Positions 52,701 to 63,800 of a DNA stretch of 64,000 nucleotides are shown one piece after another. Source of the DNA: Rhea pennata. Taxonomy: Eukaryota > Chordata > Aves > Rheiformes > Rheidae. The notes under the pieces were generated by a model. It saw nothing but the letters and a program-made list of their open reading frames with translations, did no database searches and was not told the origin of the DNA. The stretch's first letter is position 1. Every line of letters begins with the position of its first letter. The stretch lies in the NCBI RefSeq assembly GCF_028389875.1, contig NC_084671.1, positions 5,781,001 through 5,845,000 of the forward strand, given 5' to 3'. A program made the position numbers and the translations under genes.

Positions 52701-54025
52701 CTCAAGCTTGTTTCACCTGTGTATTTCCTGAATACTGAAGATTTATTTACTGGCTCAGTAAATATTGAATCTCCCTGGCTTCCCTTCAGTATCAGAAATG
52801 TTACTTTTAATAGTAAAAACAATAAGGTAAAGGAGAGCAGACAAAATCAGTACTATCTTTAAACTGGAGAATAAACAGTGGTCAATAAATACAGGAAGAT
52901 ATTTGAGATAGCATGGGGGAATAGTGGAGAAGAATAAGCCAAGCCCAGGATAGTCATTAGTGGTCACAGGACATGCATATAGCTGTCTGAAATACATCCA
53001 TGGTTTGAGAAGTGGCAGGTTATTTGAGAGTACTAGCTTATGCCCTTGTAGGTATATTGTAAGCTTTAAAGGAAAGGAAGAGTCTGTCGTTTATTTGGAT
53101 ATACGATGCCTCTTTTTGAGAGGCCTGTGTTTTGTCCACCTCCTTTCTTTCCAGGCAGAATCAAGTCTAATGTACTAGAAACTTTCTACCAGTCACTAAC
53201 CCATACAAAAGACAGCGAATGAGGAGGGAACAAAAAAAACCCCAGAACACTAGCTAAAAACGGCTTCTGTGATGAGAACAGTGTAGCTAAGATTTTAAAG
53301 CTGCCCTTATATTCATTTAGCAGAAAGGAGTAAGAACTAAATCATAGGTTACAAATATGGTTAATTGGGAGTGGGTGCAGAGGGAGGTGCCAAGAATGAG
53401 CAATTTCAAAATGCTATTTTAGTAATGATCTTGAGGACAAATTTCCTTCTATTTTTGGCATGGGCTGGATGTTTATAGCAGAAGTTTCTACATTGAACAT
53501 AGCTGTATATTGTGAATGTTTATACTAAAAACAGTTTTTCCTTTTTTTTTTTATACAGCCCGTTGCATTCTTTTCCTTATTATTTGGCTAATCACTGGAG
53601 GAAGGCATCACTTTTGGTTCTTACCAAATCTGACAGCAGATGTGGGATTCATTGATTCCTTCAGGCCCCTGTACACACATGAATACAAAGGACCAAAAGC
53701 AGACTTAAAGAAAGAGGAAAAATCAGAATCCAAAAAGCAGCCAAAATATGACAGTGAGGAGAAATCAGACAGTGAGAAGAAGGAGGAGGAAGATGGAAAA
53801 ACAGAAGCAACAAGGAGCTCAGGAACAGAAGGCTCAGGAGGAGAGCGACATTCAGACACAGACAGTGACAGGCGTGAAGATGACAGGTCCCAGCACAGTA
53901 GTGGAAATGGAAACGACTTTGAAATGATCACAAAAGAGGAACTTGAACAGCAAACAGATGAAGAGGATTGTGAAGAGGAAGAGGAGGAAGATACTGAAAG
54001 TAGGCCTTCACATGAAAAATCATAA
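37711..54025 (+). CDS. SEC62: SEC62, ER translocation protein Sec62 (8 coding exons)
   Basis: Coding exons: 37711-37746, 46235-46343, 46701-46806, 47322-47532, 49110-49202, 51033-51093, 52371-52490 and 53559-54025 (TAA). All introns are GT-AG, phases agree, and the 1203 nt give 400 residues, close to the 399 known in human. Seen in the protein: a basic N-terminus (RRRHRKR, 4-10); a conserved cytosolic domain (about 13-100, [19 protein letters not shown]); a lysine/glutamate-rich linker (about 102-165); two membrane segments (about 199-218 and 228-257); and an acidic, serine-rich C-terminal tail with the LC3-binding sequence NDFEMI (364-369) and an EEEEEE run near 384-389. Known of the family: Sec62 sits in the ER membrane with Sec61 and Sec63, assists post-translational import of small precursors, and acts as an ER-phagy receptor in recovery from stress. 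Nothing in the frame suggests damage. Confidence 0.97.
37747..46234 (+). other. SEC62: SEC62 intron 1
   Basis: The first 500 bases belong to the CpG island; the rest is AT-rich and without a supportable gene on either strand. Open frames up to 112 codons (45759-46097) have low-complexity serine/leucine composition and no similarity I recognise. Confidence 0.7.
46235..46343 (+). CDS. SEC62: SEC62 coding exon 2
   Basis: Between TTATTGTAG and TTATTG|GTAGGG, phase 0 in and 1 out. It encodes residues 13-48, [18 protein letters not shown] then [18 protein letters not shown], essentially invariant in vertebrates. Confidence 0.96.
46385..46395 (+). repeat. Poly(G) run, 11 G
   Basis: Uninterrupted G11 in SEC62 intron 2, 41 bases after the donor. 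G runs near donors can act as intronic splicing enhancers; no direct evidence here. Confidence 0.7.
46701..46806 (+). CDS. SEC62: SEC62 coding exon 3
   Basis: The acceptor is TTTCCTCCAG and the donor CAACAG|GTTTGA. It encodes residues 49-83 ([35 protein letters not shown]), conserved cytosolic domain. Confidence 0.96.
47322..47532 (+). CDS. SEC62: SEC62 coding exon 4 (lysine-rich linker)
   Basis: The acceptor is TCATTTTAAG and the donor AAGAAG|GTAAGT. It encodes residues 84-154: [17 protein letters not shown], then a long stretch of alternating lysine and glutamate ([20 protein letters not shown] onward). Purine-rich, low-complexity coding DNA; small differences from mammals lie here, as expected for a disordered linker. 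Confidence 0.95.
47679..47699 (+). repeat. Poly(A) tract, 21 A
   Basis: Uninterrupted A21 in SEC62 intron 4 with no retroposed body recognisable before it. Confidence 0.75.
49110..49202 (+). CDS. SEC62: SEC62 coding exon 5
   Basis: The acceptor is TTTGTTGTCAG and the donor AATGAG|GTGAGA; 93 bases, phase 0-0. It encodes residues 155-185 ([31 protein letters not shown]). It contains A9 at 49131-49139, a slippage-prone coding run. Confidence 0.95.
49480..49637 (+). mobile_element. CR1 LINE 3' fragment, degraded
   Basis: Order and wording of the CR1 3' end can be followed: TATTGGAACGGTCTCC, TTTTCAAGACAAGACTGGAT, GGATGGACTAGAAAACTCCT, GAGGTCCCTTCCAGCC and a terminal CCTGTGATT. It is clearly more diverged than the copy in intron 6, so older. 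It lies in SEC62 intron 5, sense to the gene. Confidence 0.8.
51033..51093 (+). CDS. SEC62: SEC62 coding exon 6 (start of first membrane segment)
   Basis: The acceptor is TTCTATTGTAG and the donor TACTTG|GTAAGT, phase 0 in and 1 out. It encodes residues 186-205 ([20 protein letters not shown]), the approach to and first turns of membrane segment 1. Confidence 0.96.
51764..52231 (+). mobile_element. CR1 LINE 3' end, well preserved
   Basis: About 470 bases match the CR1 3' region: GATTCCAGCGTAGGGCTAC, AAGATGATCAGAGGGCTGGA, GAGAGCTGGGCCTCTTCAGC, GGACAAGAGGCAATGGGCAG, AGAGAGGTTGTGGAGTCTCC, TGGAGACACTCGAGGCCCG, AACTAGATGATCTCCAGAGG and the terminal GATTCTATGAT. The 5' truncation is usual for CR1, and the short open frames inside are remnants of its second reading frame. 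Sense orientation in SEC62 intron 6; no clear target-site duplication, also usual for CR1. Confidence 0.93.
52371..52490 (+). CDS. SEC62: SEC62 coding exon 7 (both membrane segments)
   Basis: The acceptor is TTATATTTAG and the donor GCAGTTG|GTAAGT. It encodes residues 206-245 ([40 protein letters not shown]): rest of membrane segment 1, the short luminal loop WPAEMRVG, and most of membrane segment 2. Confidence 0.96.
52663..52676 (+). promoter_or_regulatory. CTCF-like motif in SEC62 intron 7
   Basis: CCACTAGGTGTCAG matches the CTCF core CCASYAGRKGGCRS except for T at one conserved G. It carries the same substitution as the site at 30266-30282. Sequence alone cannot show occupancy. Confidence 0.25.
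53559..54025 (+). CDS. SEC62: SEC62 coding exon 8 (C-terminal cytosolic tail)
   Basis: The acceptor is a T-rich tract with TTATACAG and the stop TAA is at 54023-54025. It encodes residues 246-400: end of membrane segment 2 ([20 protein letters not shown]), the [20 protein letters not shown] block, a charged tail with phosphorylatable SDSE motifs, the LIR NDFEMI at 364-369, and an acidic run. The antisense strand is open for 164 codons only because of the GAR/SAR-rich codons. Confidence 0.96.
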
Positions 54026-54745
54026 CTCACTGTGGTTTTGGGACTAAGTATGTGCAAATGGTTGGATTTTCTTTGTTGGCTGATCACCAAAACATAGACC
54101 ATACAGTAGCATCTTTGTTTGCTGAAATATACATGTTACCAAACAGTTTTATATCTAGTTCTTTCAATTTTTTAACCATTAACTTGATTACTTGGTACTA
54201 TGTTAATCATTAATATACATTTACAGAAGTTTTATCAGTCTGACAAGTTTTCTATTGATTGCCCAGATCGTCCTCAAACAAACTGAAAAACATAGTTTTC
54301 TGGTACTTGCATAACTGTTCAATTAGTTTAGCTTCTCAAAATTGCTTTTGTAAAACAGGTAAAAGTTGAATGACCAAATTTCACATTATTCCTAGTTATA
54401 TTCATTTGATAGCTAGTTAGGTAAAGTACTTCTTAGCCCACAGCTTTCTTGATACTTTTCTTGACTTTTCAGAAAGATTGTGAAAACTTTCCTAAGAAGA
54501 CTAGTTTTAGCAGAAGTATTTTGCTGAAAATATAAAAGCTGGTAGTGCTGAATTTGGCTGCAGTATTCTGTTTCTCCAGATTGTGTGCCAGCAACTTAGG
54601 AAATCCAAACTGGTTTTGTACATCTGGTTCACAGAAAGGTGTCATCTCCAGCAGGTGAAGGATACAGCATGGTTTGGAAATGACAGCTGTTTTCTTTCTC
54701 CTGCTCCATCATAATACAAAAATTGTATTCTGTATATAATTTACA

Positions 54746-54751
54746 AATAAA
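54746..54751 (+). terminator. Candidate SEC62 poly(A) signal AATAAA
   Basis: Canonical hexamer 721 bases after the stop codon; the first AATAAA in the 3' flank. Confidence 0.5.
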
Positions 54752-54816
54752 GCAAACCATTTACTTTAACTGTTACTTTATTATTTAGAAATTTGATCCA
54801 GCATTCAGTTTGTATA

Positions 54817-54822
54817 ATTAAA
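54817..54822 (+). terminator. Candidate SEC62 poly(A) signal ATTAAA with GU-rich element
   Basis: The common variant hexamer is followed by a GU-rich block at 54827-54837, which is the expected spacing for cleavage and polyadenylation. Confidence 0.5.
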
Positions 54823-55552
54823 GCCATTTTGTGGTGTATCTATCAGAAATGCAAGTCAAGAGGACCTCACAGAATATTTGTGTATGATTGGTAGCAGTTT
54901 CCACAAGAGCTTTAGTTTTGTGCCAACATTCCATGTATTTAAGTATGAGTAAATTGATCCTTATTAAATGAACGCAAACATCATAGCTGTATGTATGCCT
55001 TAATGTCAAAACTTTCTATATTCTGGAACTGGAATACTTTTTTTAAACTGAAAAGGCAGGAGAGTGTTCATCTGTTCAGAAATATACGTAACACAAGTTA
55101 ATATGGAAAGTGACCATTAATAACAATAACTTATTTATAAACATCTTAAAGTAGTTTACGTCGTTTCTATTTATGCATCCCTTATTTGCTGGATGGTTGG
55201 AGGATGCATCATGTTTTGGTCAGCTAAGCATTTAAGAAGTTAAGACTTGGCATCATTCCTGTAGATCACTTAAACAGTAACTATAGATTTGATTGTGTCC
55301 TGAACCCCCTGAGAGAAAATAAGGGTAAGACTGCATTTTTAGTAACTGACTTACAGATCTTTTTTTCTTTCCTGAATTGATTCCCATTCCATCATTAGCA
55401 TTTTGGATGAGTTACTAATTTTTCACTTCTGCAAATAAGATACATTGTAATGAGTGCGTGGATATAGAACAATTTGCTTATTAAGTCTCCCAAATCTTTA
55501 TTACATACGGAAGATGATGATAAATCGGATCACTTTTCTGTTGATATAGTGC

Positions 55553-55568
55553 AAAAAAAAAAAAAAAA
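55553..55568 (+). repeat. Poly(A) tract, 16 A
   Basis: Mononucleotide run in the SEC62 3' flank; it could cause internal oligo-dT priming in cDNA and mimic a 3' end. Confidence 0.75.
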
Positions 55569-56657
55569 TAACCCATTATCTAAATAGATCGAGTCTGGAC
55601 TCTTGTATGTTACAACTACTTAAAATAACTAACGAAGTCCTGTTACTGTCATTTGCTACTTTATTGAGATACACATATGTGATGGTAAAGCATGTAGGTT
55701 AGTAACATTCTTTTCAGTCACTTAGGCAACTGTTTTAACACACTCTGAACACTTTGTTCATAAGAAGCTAGTTTCTTTGACATCTAGAATTGGGAACAGA
55801 ACTGCATTTCTTTCTGTGCAAGAATGTTCAGTTAGCTGGCTCTAACTCATTGTACCTTTTGCCTGAAGAGCTGGTACTGTAGCTTACTAGATAATTCTTG
55901 CTTTTTACTGTGTAAGTGCAGAGTTATAACACCTTTTTTATACTGAAGACATCCTTGCAGTTTATTAGGGTAGATTCCCCGTTTCTGGGAATAGCTAAAA
56001 CAAGTGTGGCTGTGACCTTTTGCTAACTCCGCTTTCAGAAGCTGTTTGCAAATTAGCACTTAGGAGAGCACTGTTTTACATCAAATACTGTAACATACGT
56101 ATATTAGCAAGATGCCTAACAGTGGTTCACAGAAGTATTAGTAGAACAGTTGGGCTACTACCATTTTTGAGGAAATTTATGCAGTTGATCAAGTTGATCT
56201 CCCCTTCTGCAAGTGAAGTAACATCTTAAAAGCCTTGCTGAGAAAATAAAGTTGAAATGATCAAACAATAAGTACTCCTTTTACCAATGTTGCTATCTGC
56301 TTAAGTGACCTGTATGGTATATGCTAGCAATACTCACCTATGTTTTAGAGACAGATGGCTACATCCCGAAATGAAGAATTTAAAGATTTGTACTACTAAC
56401 TTAAAGAGTCCCTAGCTTGGATATGTGTAGAAATTGAGCTAGTCTTAAACTCTCTAACTTGATTTGCAAGGAAGAACTCTGAATCAGCTGAAGAAGGCAT
56501 TGTGAAGAAGGAGATCTTGTCAGAACTGTTCTGTGGTTAAGTAAAGGGCTTTGCTACTTGTTGCTATAGTCTAGCATTTTCCACAACCATTCCCCAAATA
56601 ATTCAGAATTACTCTAGGGTTAAATAATATGAGAAGTCATTATACTGTACCAGCAAT

Positions 56658-56695
56658 AATAAAATTGAGACAATAAAAATAAAATAGACAATAAA
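56658..56695 (+). terminator. Cluster of four AATAAA hexamers
   Basis: AATAAA occurs at 56658-56663, 56672-56677, 56678-56683 and 56690-56695, with single copies at 56245-56250 and 56942-56947. The cluster is a good candidate for a distal SEC62 3' end. In AT-rich DNA some hexamers are expected by chance. Confidence 0.4.
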
Positions 56696-57428
56696 GTTGA
56701 CTTATGATATTCTGAAAATACTTCTAGCCCAAAGGGACAGAATAGAAAAAAGAGAGGAAAAATACAAAGGTACTTCTTAACATTTAGTTACTGTAATTTA
56801 TCAGGCTATTTCTACATGAATTTTTCAAAGTTACTTTCTTCTTACTGTTTTTGACTTTTAACATCCATAGCGTAGGATGATCTTAATGGGAACAAGTATA
56901 TTTATATTTAGTAAACAATTACTCTATTATGTCCTTATCACAATAAAATTTTATAGTGGTCTTACTGATTTTCCTCCCAGTACTTTATATGCCATGCATC
57001 ATTTTCTGATTTTTTTTTTTTTTGCAAGATGACATGATTATCCCTAACTTCTTTTGCAATTAAGTTATTACTGTTAAAAACATGAACAGCATTAAATGCA
57101 GATCAGTATTTAGTGGAGATGTTATACCCAAATGTGCTCTGCTCTAGTATGGCTACAATATAAATATAACCTTACTTCCTCGTAACCTTGCCATCTGTAG
57201 TGGTCTAGTGTTCTTAAACAGTCAGCTCTGTCTCTAGTAATTAAAAGATACACAAATTTGTCAAAGAATAATTTTGATTATTCCTTTAACTATGGAATTT
57301 TCACAGCACTGGTGGGGATGCTTGTGTTGAAAAATTTCCTAGTAACAAAGTACCTTTGTAGCAGCTGATAATGGGGAGCTTTTACTTTCCTATACTGTGT
57401 ATCGTACAGCTGATTTTGTTGTGGTGTC

Positions 57429-57460
57429 ATATATGTGTATATATACATATATGTGTATAT
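57429..57460. repeat. Two 18-bp units of a TA/TG repeat
   Basis: ATATATGTGTATAT occurs at 57429-57442 and again at 57447-57460, joined by ATAC. It is an 18-base-period minisatellite of two units, likely a decayed microsatellite. Confidence 0.6.
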
Positions 57461-60400
57461 TTTACTAAGCTACGCCTGTTTCTGCGTCAAAGCAATACTG
57501 GATTAAGTTTATAGAGCATCATACAGGAAAAACAAGGACAGATAAAAATGGAGAATGTCTCAGTTCCTTGACCAACTCTTAATTTACATTTTAACCAAGA
57601 GTTGCTTTCCTTTTAGGAATCGGGAGAAAGGCCAATAGAAGTATCTGCCTTAAGCAGAAATTCAAAAATATAGCTGCCTTGCTTAGTCCCATATTTACCT
57701 TTCTGCAAACACCTGTGTTTTTCTCAGCACACAATGTACTGTGGTGCTAAGCAAAATAAGCTGCTTGATCCTTGCAGGTGCGCTTTGTATCTGCTCTGAG
57801 AACATGATACCTTTCTAATAAGGTCACAATGAGAATGAAATAGTATTCAAACAGCTGTCGTCAAAAGCACTGGGCAATAGAGAAATGACCTCTTCCAGGT
57901 GCATTTGTTCCCCTGGCAGAAGTTAAAAAAGTCCCTGGCAGAGCCCCTCCTGGATTTGCTGGCAGATTCAGTCCAAATGAACCCAGTTTACAGAGTAAAT
58001 TCTAGTCATCTTTCATTCAGTTCTGCCCTGCCCTTCTCCTCCCCCAGCCAGTTGCTGAGCTACTTGCCCCTTGCTATGTCCACACTGCAATTCCCAGCCA
58101 CAACCTAAGCAATTTAGAAAACAAGCCTAAATGCTGTGTGGAAAAGTCTCCAGAATCTAGTGGGCCTAACCATAGGCATGGTCTCGCTGTTCATACCTGG
58201 GACATGCCCTTCCCCTGTCCCCTAGATCTATTGCCATCATTCTTTGTCTACGCAAAATTTGACTCTGATCAAGGTCCCCTATGCTGCTATGTATTACATA
58301 AGCCTGGTGTAAAATACAGGATTTTTACATGCCTGCTCTTTTTACCAAGCCCTCCCTTTCACTGAACAACCACACCTTCTAGGCTCAGTTGTTGGGCCTC
58401 CCTGACATGTACTCTTTCCTGACCAGCCGTGATTAAAGGTGCTCATGGTTTCAGCTAGGGGTAATGGGAAATATTTTGTTATTGGCACCAAGGAAGTCTT
58501 TAAGCCAGAGAGATGCAGAATCCCGATGAACGTGATGGCAACAGCTGATGGCTTGAGAGTGGCTCTGGCCCCTAAGCACCCAGTGAAAGACAGTCTGGCC
58601 TCATCCTGCTTATTAAGGGAGCTGGGACCTTTTAATATCCAGATTCACTTTCCTTTTTCATTTTTCCTCCTAGTGTTAGTGACTGAAGAGAGGGAGGGAA
58701 GAGTCATTTCCAGCTGGCTGAAAACACCAATGTAAGATAGGCTCTAGAAGACTGTGAAATAGAGCAAAATGGATCTTTAACATCACAAAAAACAAGAAAA
58801 GGATACAGACTCTGGTGATAATTTTTCTGCTTCCACCTGAAGGGAAGAAAACTTAGTGATTAGAAACAGTAGCTCCAGCACATAAGACACCTAAGAACTG
58901 CATGTCCTGTTCATGGGTTTAACTATTCATTTTCTAGTTGTGGGAAGGGAGAGTAGTATCAATTGCTGCTTGGCTGCTGTTTCATCTACGTATTTCTACC
59001 TTTTAAAAGCAAATTTAAAAATTCTTGAATCACAGGTTCAAACAAAACTCCCTATTATTTTTATTAGAACTTTTTTATCAACCACTTTCCAGTATACAAA
59101 ACAGGTGTGGTTATGATGCTACTTCTTAGCAGTTTTAATATAAGGTCTACTATTTAGTATCATGAATTATTGTTAGGGTTGCCTTTTCTTTTTAAATTAG
59201 GCATTCTGCTGCTAGCAACTGCCGTTCATTCTACGTAAATAAGAAAGACTCCTTGCCTACCTGCCAGCACAGCTATTTGATAGACAGCTTACAAAAAGAG
59301 GTATCAAGTCTGTACAGACCTTTAGAGAAAGAGAGTGGTGATACACTGCTATTGCAGACAAGTTTGATTCCCAACTCACTCCAGAGAATTCCTCAGGCCA
59401 CGTAGATATTTTCTCTAATAAGGAAGGGTTGCCTGATTTGACTCTTGGCTCTCTGTTACAGTCACTCTCTATGAAATGTGAATAATACCGTAGATCTTTA
59501 CCTGCTACGCCAGTGTTATAGCAAAGTTGTCTGTTAAAACTAACTTATATAAGACCCAGAATACTGACTTCTAACAAACATTTAGGAGATATGCAGGTAA
59601 CTATCTTGACTTATTACTTATTCTGATCAAGTAATTCAAAAGGAGTTAGAGGAGAGTACTATGAAATGATCCAAGGCTCTGTTGTACACTGCACTGTAGC
59701 TTTCTCATTTAGAGCATAAGGAGAAGGACAAACAACCCTATCAGTGTAAACAAACTCAGTCTGAGCAGCTGCTGAATATTTTCAATAGACTTCCTGGTAA
59801 TGGCTGGTACAATTTCATTAGAGCTTCTTATTTTATTTAATAAAACATTGGATGATTTTATTTGTAATACATCAACAGGTGCATGAAAACAAAAGGCACA
59901 TTTCCTGATTGTGTCCACAAAGAGTCCATTACTTTGCAGGCTGACACAGTAGGCATTCGTTTTGCCTTTTGTGTGTGTGAAAATAATTACCACTCAGAAA
60001 AATAACTGTTGTATACTAAAAGAGTTTTGAGAGGAGTTTAGAGTCAGTAATAGCACTATGCAAATTGTTTCAATGTGAGTTCAAGTAAGAGGAAGATAAT
60101 AGTACTTAGTAGATACTAGTACTGATAGTAGATGATGATAGTAGATCATACTTCAGATACAGATTGAAATATTTTGAACATGTAACCATCACTGATCCTT
60201 ATCATGTACAAGAGAGACATTAAACACAAAAAAAGCCTAAGCTTGTGATCCTTGAAAGTAGTTAGCTGCCCAAGTCCAGTAAAGGATATAGGTGCTTACA
60301 AACTGTTGTTGCAATTTACCTTACCCAGTCAGTAAATGCAACACAAAGGCTTATAAAACAGGGATTGAAAGATTCTCACCTCCCCCCAAAACAGCATTAG

Positions 60401-60826
60401 CCATAAATGCATTTTCTTTTCCTGGTATATGAATCTTGAACCAATAGCTAAGAAAGGTTTTTTGTTGGCAATCAAAAGATGTGTTTTTACATTCTTCAAA
60501 TAGAGGATAAAACTGCTTGGGTTTTCCTCTCTTTCAGTTTCATTTTAAAAGAAAGTGCCACCATGGAATTTGTTTGATATTACAGTGTACTAGTGGGCAG
60601 TAACACACTACAAGGTTACAAAAGATTGCTTACAAAAAATAAAACAGAGACAGTAACACACTCAGAGTCATACCACACTTGGCACTCCACGTTGGCTTCA
60701 GTTTTAACATTTTTAGTTTTTCGTGACTGTAAGAAACACGACCCACAAACCATGAATTCGTCTTTATAAATTACTGGTTAATGTAACATGGTTGTTGGAG
60801 CCTTGTACATCGTATCTTCTAACTTC

Positions 60827-60830
<4 letters not shown>

Positions 60831-60859
<29 letters not shown>
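60831..60859 (+). repeat. Poly(A) tract, 29 A
   Basis: Longest mononucleotide run in the window. No AATAAA immediately precedes it, and no retroposed gene body was recognised to its left. Confidence 0.8.
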
Positions 60860-60861
<2 letters not shown>

Positions 60862-63800
60862 TTAAGTCAAAGGCAAGCAGAAGATGACTGCAGTGTCCTC
60901 ATAAACACTGGGAAAGGTTACACAACATCCTATATTGTAAAAACAGGCTGCAATTACATAATCAAGGAAATACCACTTCTGAAAACTGCATTAAGGCTGG
61001 TATCAACAATGTAAAATTGCTACAGAAATGTTTATGATTTCTTCAAGAAGAACATCCCAAGAACAAACCTATCACTTTTCAAACAAGCACCTCAAATGAT
61101 TCAAATAGAGATCCAAATGCCGCTACAATTGATCCTCTGTAAAAAATAGATTCACGTCTATACTTCGACACAGTTCAGCTCCAGTCCATGAATTTAATCT
61201 TCAGTGAGATCTGTTACAGGCTGAATCACAACAATGGTATCTGTAGCTGAATTAAAGGCAAAAATCAAACAACCTCTCAACCACACCAGGTACCATAACA
61301 TGGTACAAGATGTTATCTGCCTGAGATGGGAAAGCACTTCGTGTTTAAATGCAACTTTCTCACTAGAACGTTCTTTGTTTGGCCAACAAATGTGAGGAAG
61401 GGAAAGTACGAAGTGGAACCATTTCACATGAAAGAGGAAGAAAGGTAGGGTATGAAACCTACCTCTTTGTTTTGCTCAATGGCATGTTTTTCTTCTTTTT
61501 TTTAAAAAAAAATAATAAATTATCCCTTGACATATATTCCTGCAGTACTTTAATAAATTTTTTCACAAAAACAATACCGACTTTGAGATAGAGCACCTTT
61601 CAGGAATAGCAACTACCCAATTGCTTGCTTATCAGGCCACTGCAAAATTCAAATTGCTAACCCTGTGCTGACAAGGCATAAAATCTAGTACGGCATTAAG
61701 TATTTTCTGCTAGGAAACACCCAGCCCAAGGCACATTCAGGAAAAAGAAAAGAATACAGGAAAGGCTACATCGGATTGGCACTCATCTCCACTTGCAAAT
61801 AAATTCCACAGACAACATTCTGCATTTGTAGGGGTCTAGCACCTGCTCTGTTCACCGCAGTTATGTCTGTTCATTATTTGATAGCTCCGTTAGCTTACAC
61901 ACACAGAACAGAAAGAAAGACAGAGAGTTCAAGTCTGTCAAGGACCTTTAGAAAGAGACATCCTCGCTGCTCAGGATATTGAGTTTTCATAATAATTTTT
62001 CCAGGACTTCACAGAGTACAGCTTTTTCCATACATGACATCAAAAAGGCATAAGCATTCACTTATCTCCCCGTTTTGTTCTCACATGGCTTGACGTGTCC
62101 AAAATGTCAATGTAAGATGTCTTGAACTACACAAAGGTGAGGTGTAAATACATTCCTTCTGGTCACCTCAATGAAAGGGCTGATGGCAACTAGCCTCTAA
62201 AACATAATCACATCCCAAACAGGGAGAACTGTGGAAAAGTGAAGATTCAGAGCTGTCTATCAGGAAATGTATCTTGTACTCCTTCATAGTACAGAAGTTG
62301 CATTCATTATCTACCCCTAACCATGTCTGAAGGAAATCTCTTCACTCTAAAGCAGGCAGTGCAGAGGATTAAATGGAAGCAACATGCAGAGACTCTTCTA
62401 TTCTCCATTAGTTTTCCAAGTGATTTCAGAAGTCTCAATGAAGTGGATGTCTGCAGTGTGGAGCTCCATCACAGAGGAGATTAGTGGGTCCAGAACAGAG
62501 CACTTATCTGCAAGGACACTAAATCCATTCAATCACACTGTTTCAGCTTCTTGCAGAAACTGATCAAGTTAGCTTTTTTTTTTTTTCTTGTTTTTCCCCC
62601 TTTGTCATTGAAAGGCTATCCTAAAATTCTACACTCAATCTAAGATTCACAGAAGAACCCAAACAATAAGCAACTATCACCAAGAAGCACATATGAAAAT
62701 ACATTGCAACACAGCATCTACAACCACAACGTGGTCATCTGAAAAATGCACAAACATTTTTGCAAGAGTTTTGCTGTAACATTTAAAGTACCCTCCTTCT
62801 GGAGGAGGCAGCTTCACTTCTGATTTTTACAGACAGCTGCCTGCATACATTTCTCAAATCTTTCCAGCTGCACATGAATCTCAGTGCAGCCTCCTTAACC
62901 AAGCAGGATGGACTGAAACCATTATTTAGAGTGACTATAGTATGTGCCAAGTACCTGTAAGTTTTGCTGTGAAGCTGCAAACTGAACAGAGGCCAAAGAA
63001 GAGCATGTCTCTATACAGTAAGTGCAATGAGCTGCTAAAGCAAAAGAAGAAGCTGCCAGTACTAAGTGATACATCTGATTTTGAGGATATCTCATATTAT
63101 CCTTCAAAAAAACACAGAAGTGACATATATTCAGGAGAAGAATGATCACTTGAGAGCAATCAGAAAGCAACAAGCAAGCTTTCAAAGAAACACCACACAG
63201 TGCTGGAAGAGGGAATGGGAAGCAAAGTAGTCCCAACATTACCTCAAGGACTTGGGGCTCTGTGATGTAAGACTGTCTCATAGTGTAGAGCATGCAAAAG
63301 CATTTTCAATCCCATCTTCCTCTGTTCAAATGACATACAAGAATTTGAGTGCAAGAGTCAGTGACCTGGGCAGCACTGAGCTCCTGCAGTCCATGCTGAG
63401 GAGCCTGCTCAGACACCCACAGCGACCACCTGAGCAGGGAGCTGATGTGCTCTGCTCGTAGATTCTGGAGATCATCATTCCAATAGGATTTGTATCAGCA
63501 GAATAGTTTAAGCAGTCCCTTGCCCTTTATGGTTTAGCCTTGAATTCCTCAAAATATGAAGGAAAAGATAAAGGTATAACAATGATACAGCTCTATTACA
63601 TACATGCAGCCAACAGGAAACAGCAGTCAGCTGGAAACCACAATTAACTTCAGAAACACAGCCTGGTGCCCTCAGCAACTTGTGCCAGCAGTAGGGTGTG
63701 TACTTATCCTACATGTGTTGGTAAATGGGAACTAAAACAACAAATGAGAAATAAAGCTAGGTACTTTAATCTGGAACAGGAGACAAACTCCTCTGTTATC

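Larger units (their letters stand above)
54026..54840 (+). other. SEC62: SEC62 proximal 3' UTR
   Basis: AT-rich untranslated sequence following the stop, leading to AATAAA at 54746-54751 and ATTAAA at 54817-54822. The second is followed within about 10 bases by TTTTGTGGTGT, a GU-rich element, so cleavage near 54835 is plausible. Longer forms reaching 56-57 kb are also possible given later hexamers. Confidence 0.6.

Noticed and set aside
53608-54102. 164-codon - strand frame rich in serine
   Set aside because: Antisense shadow of SEC62 exon 8; acidic codons GAR/GAY read as serine/phenylalanine-rich on the other strand.
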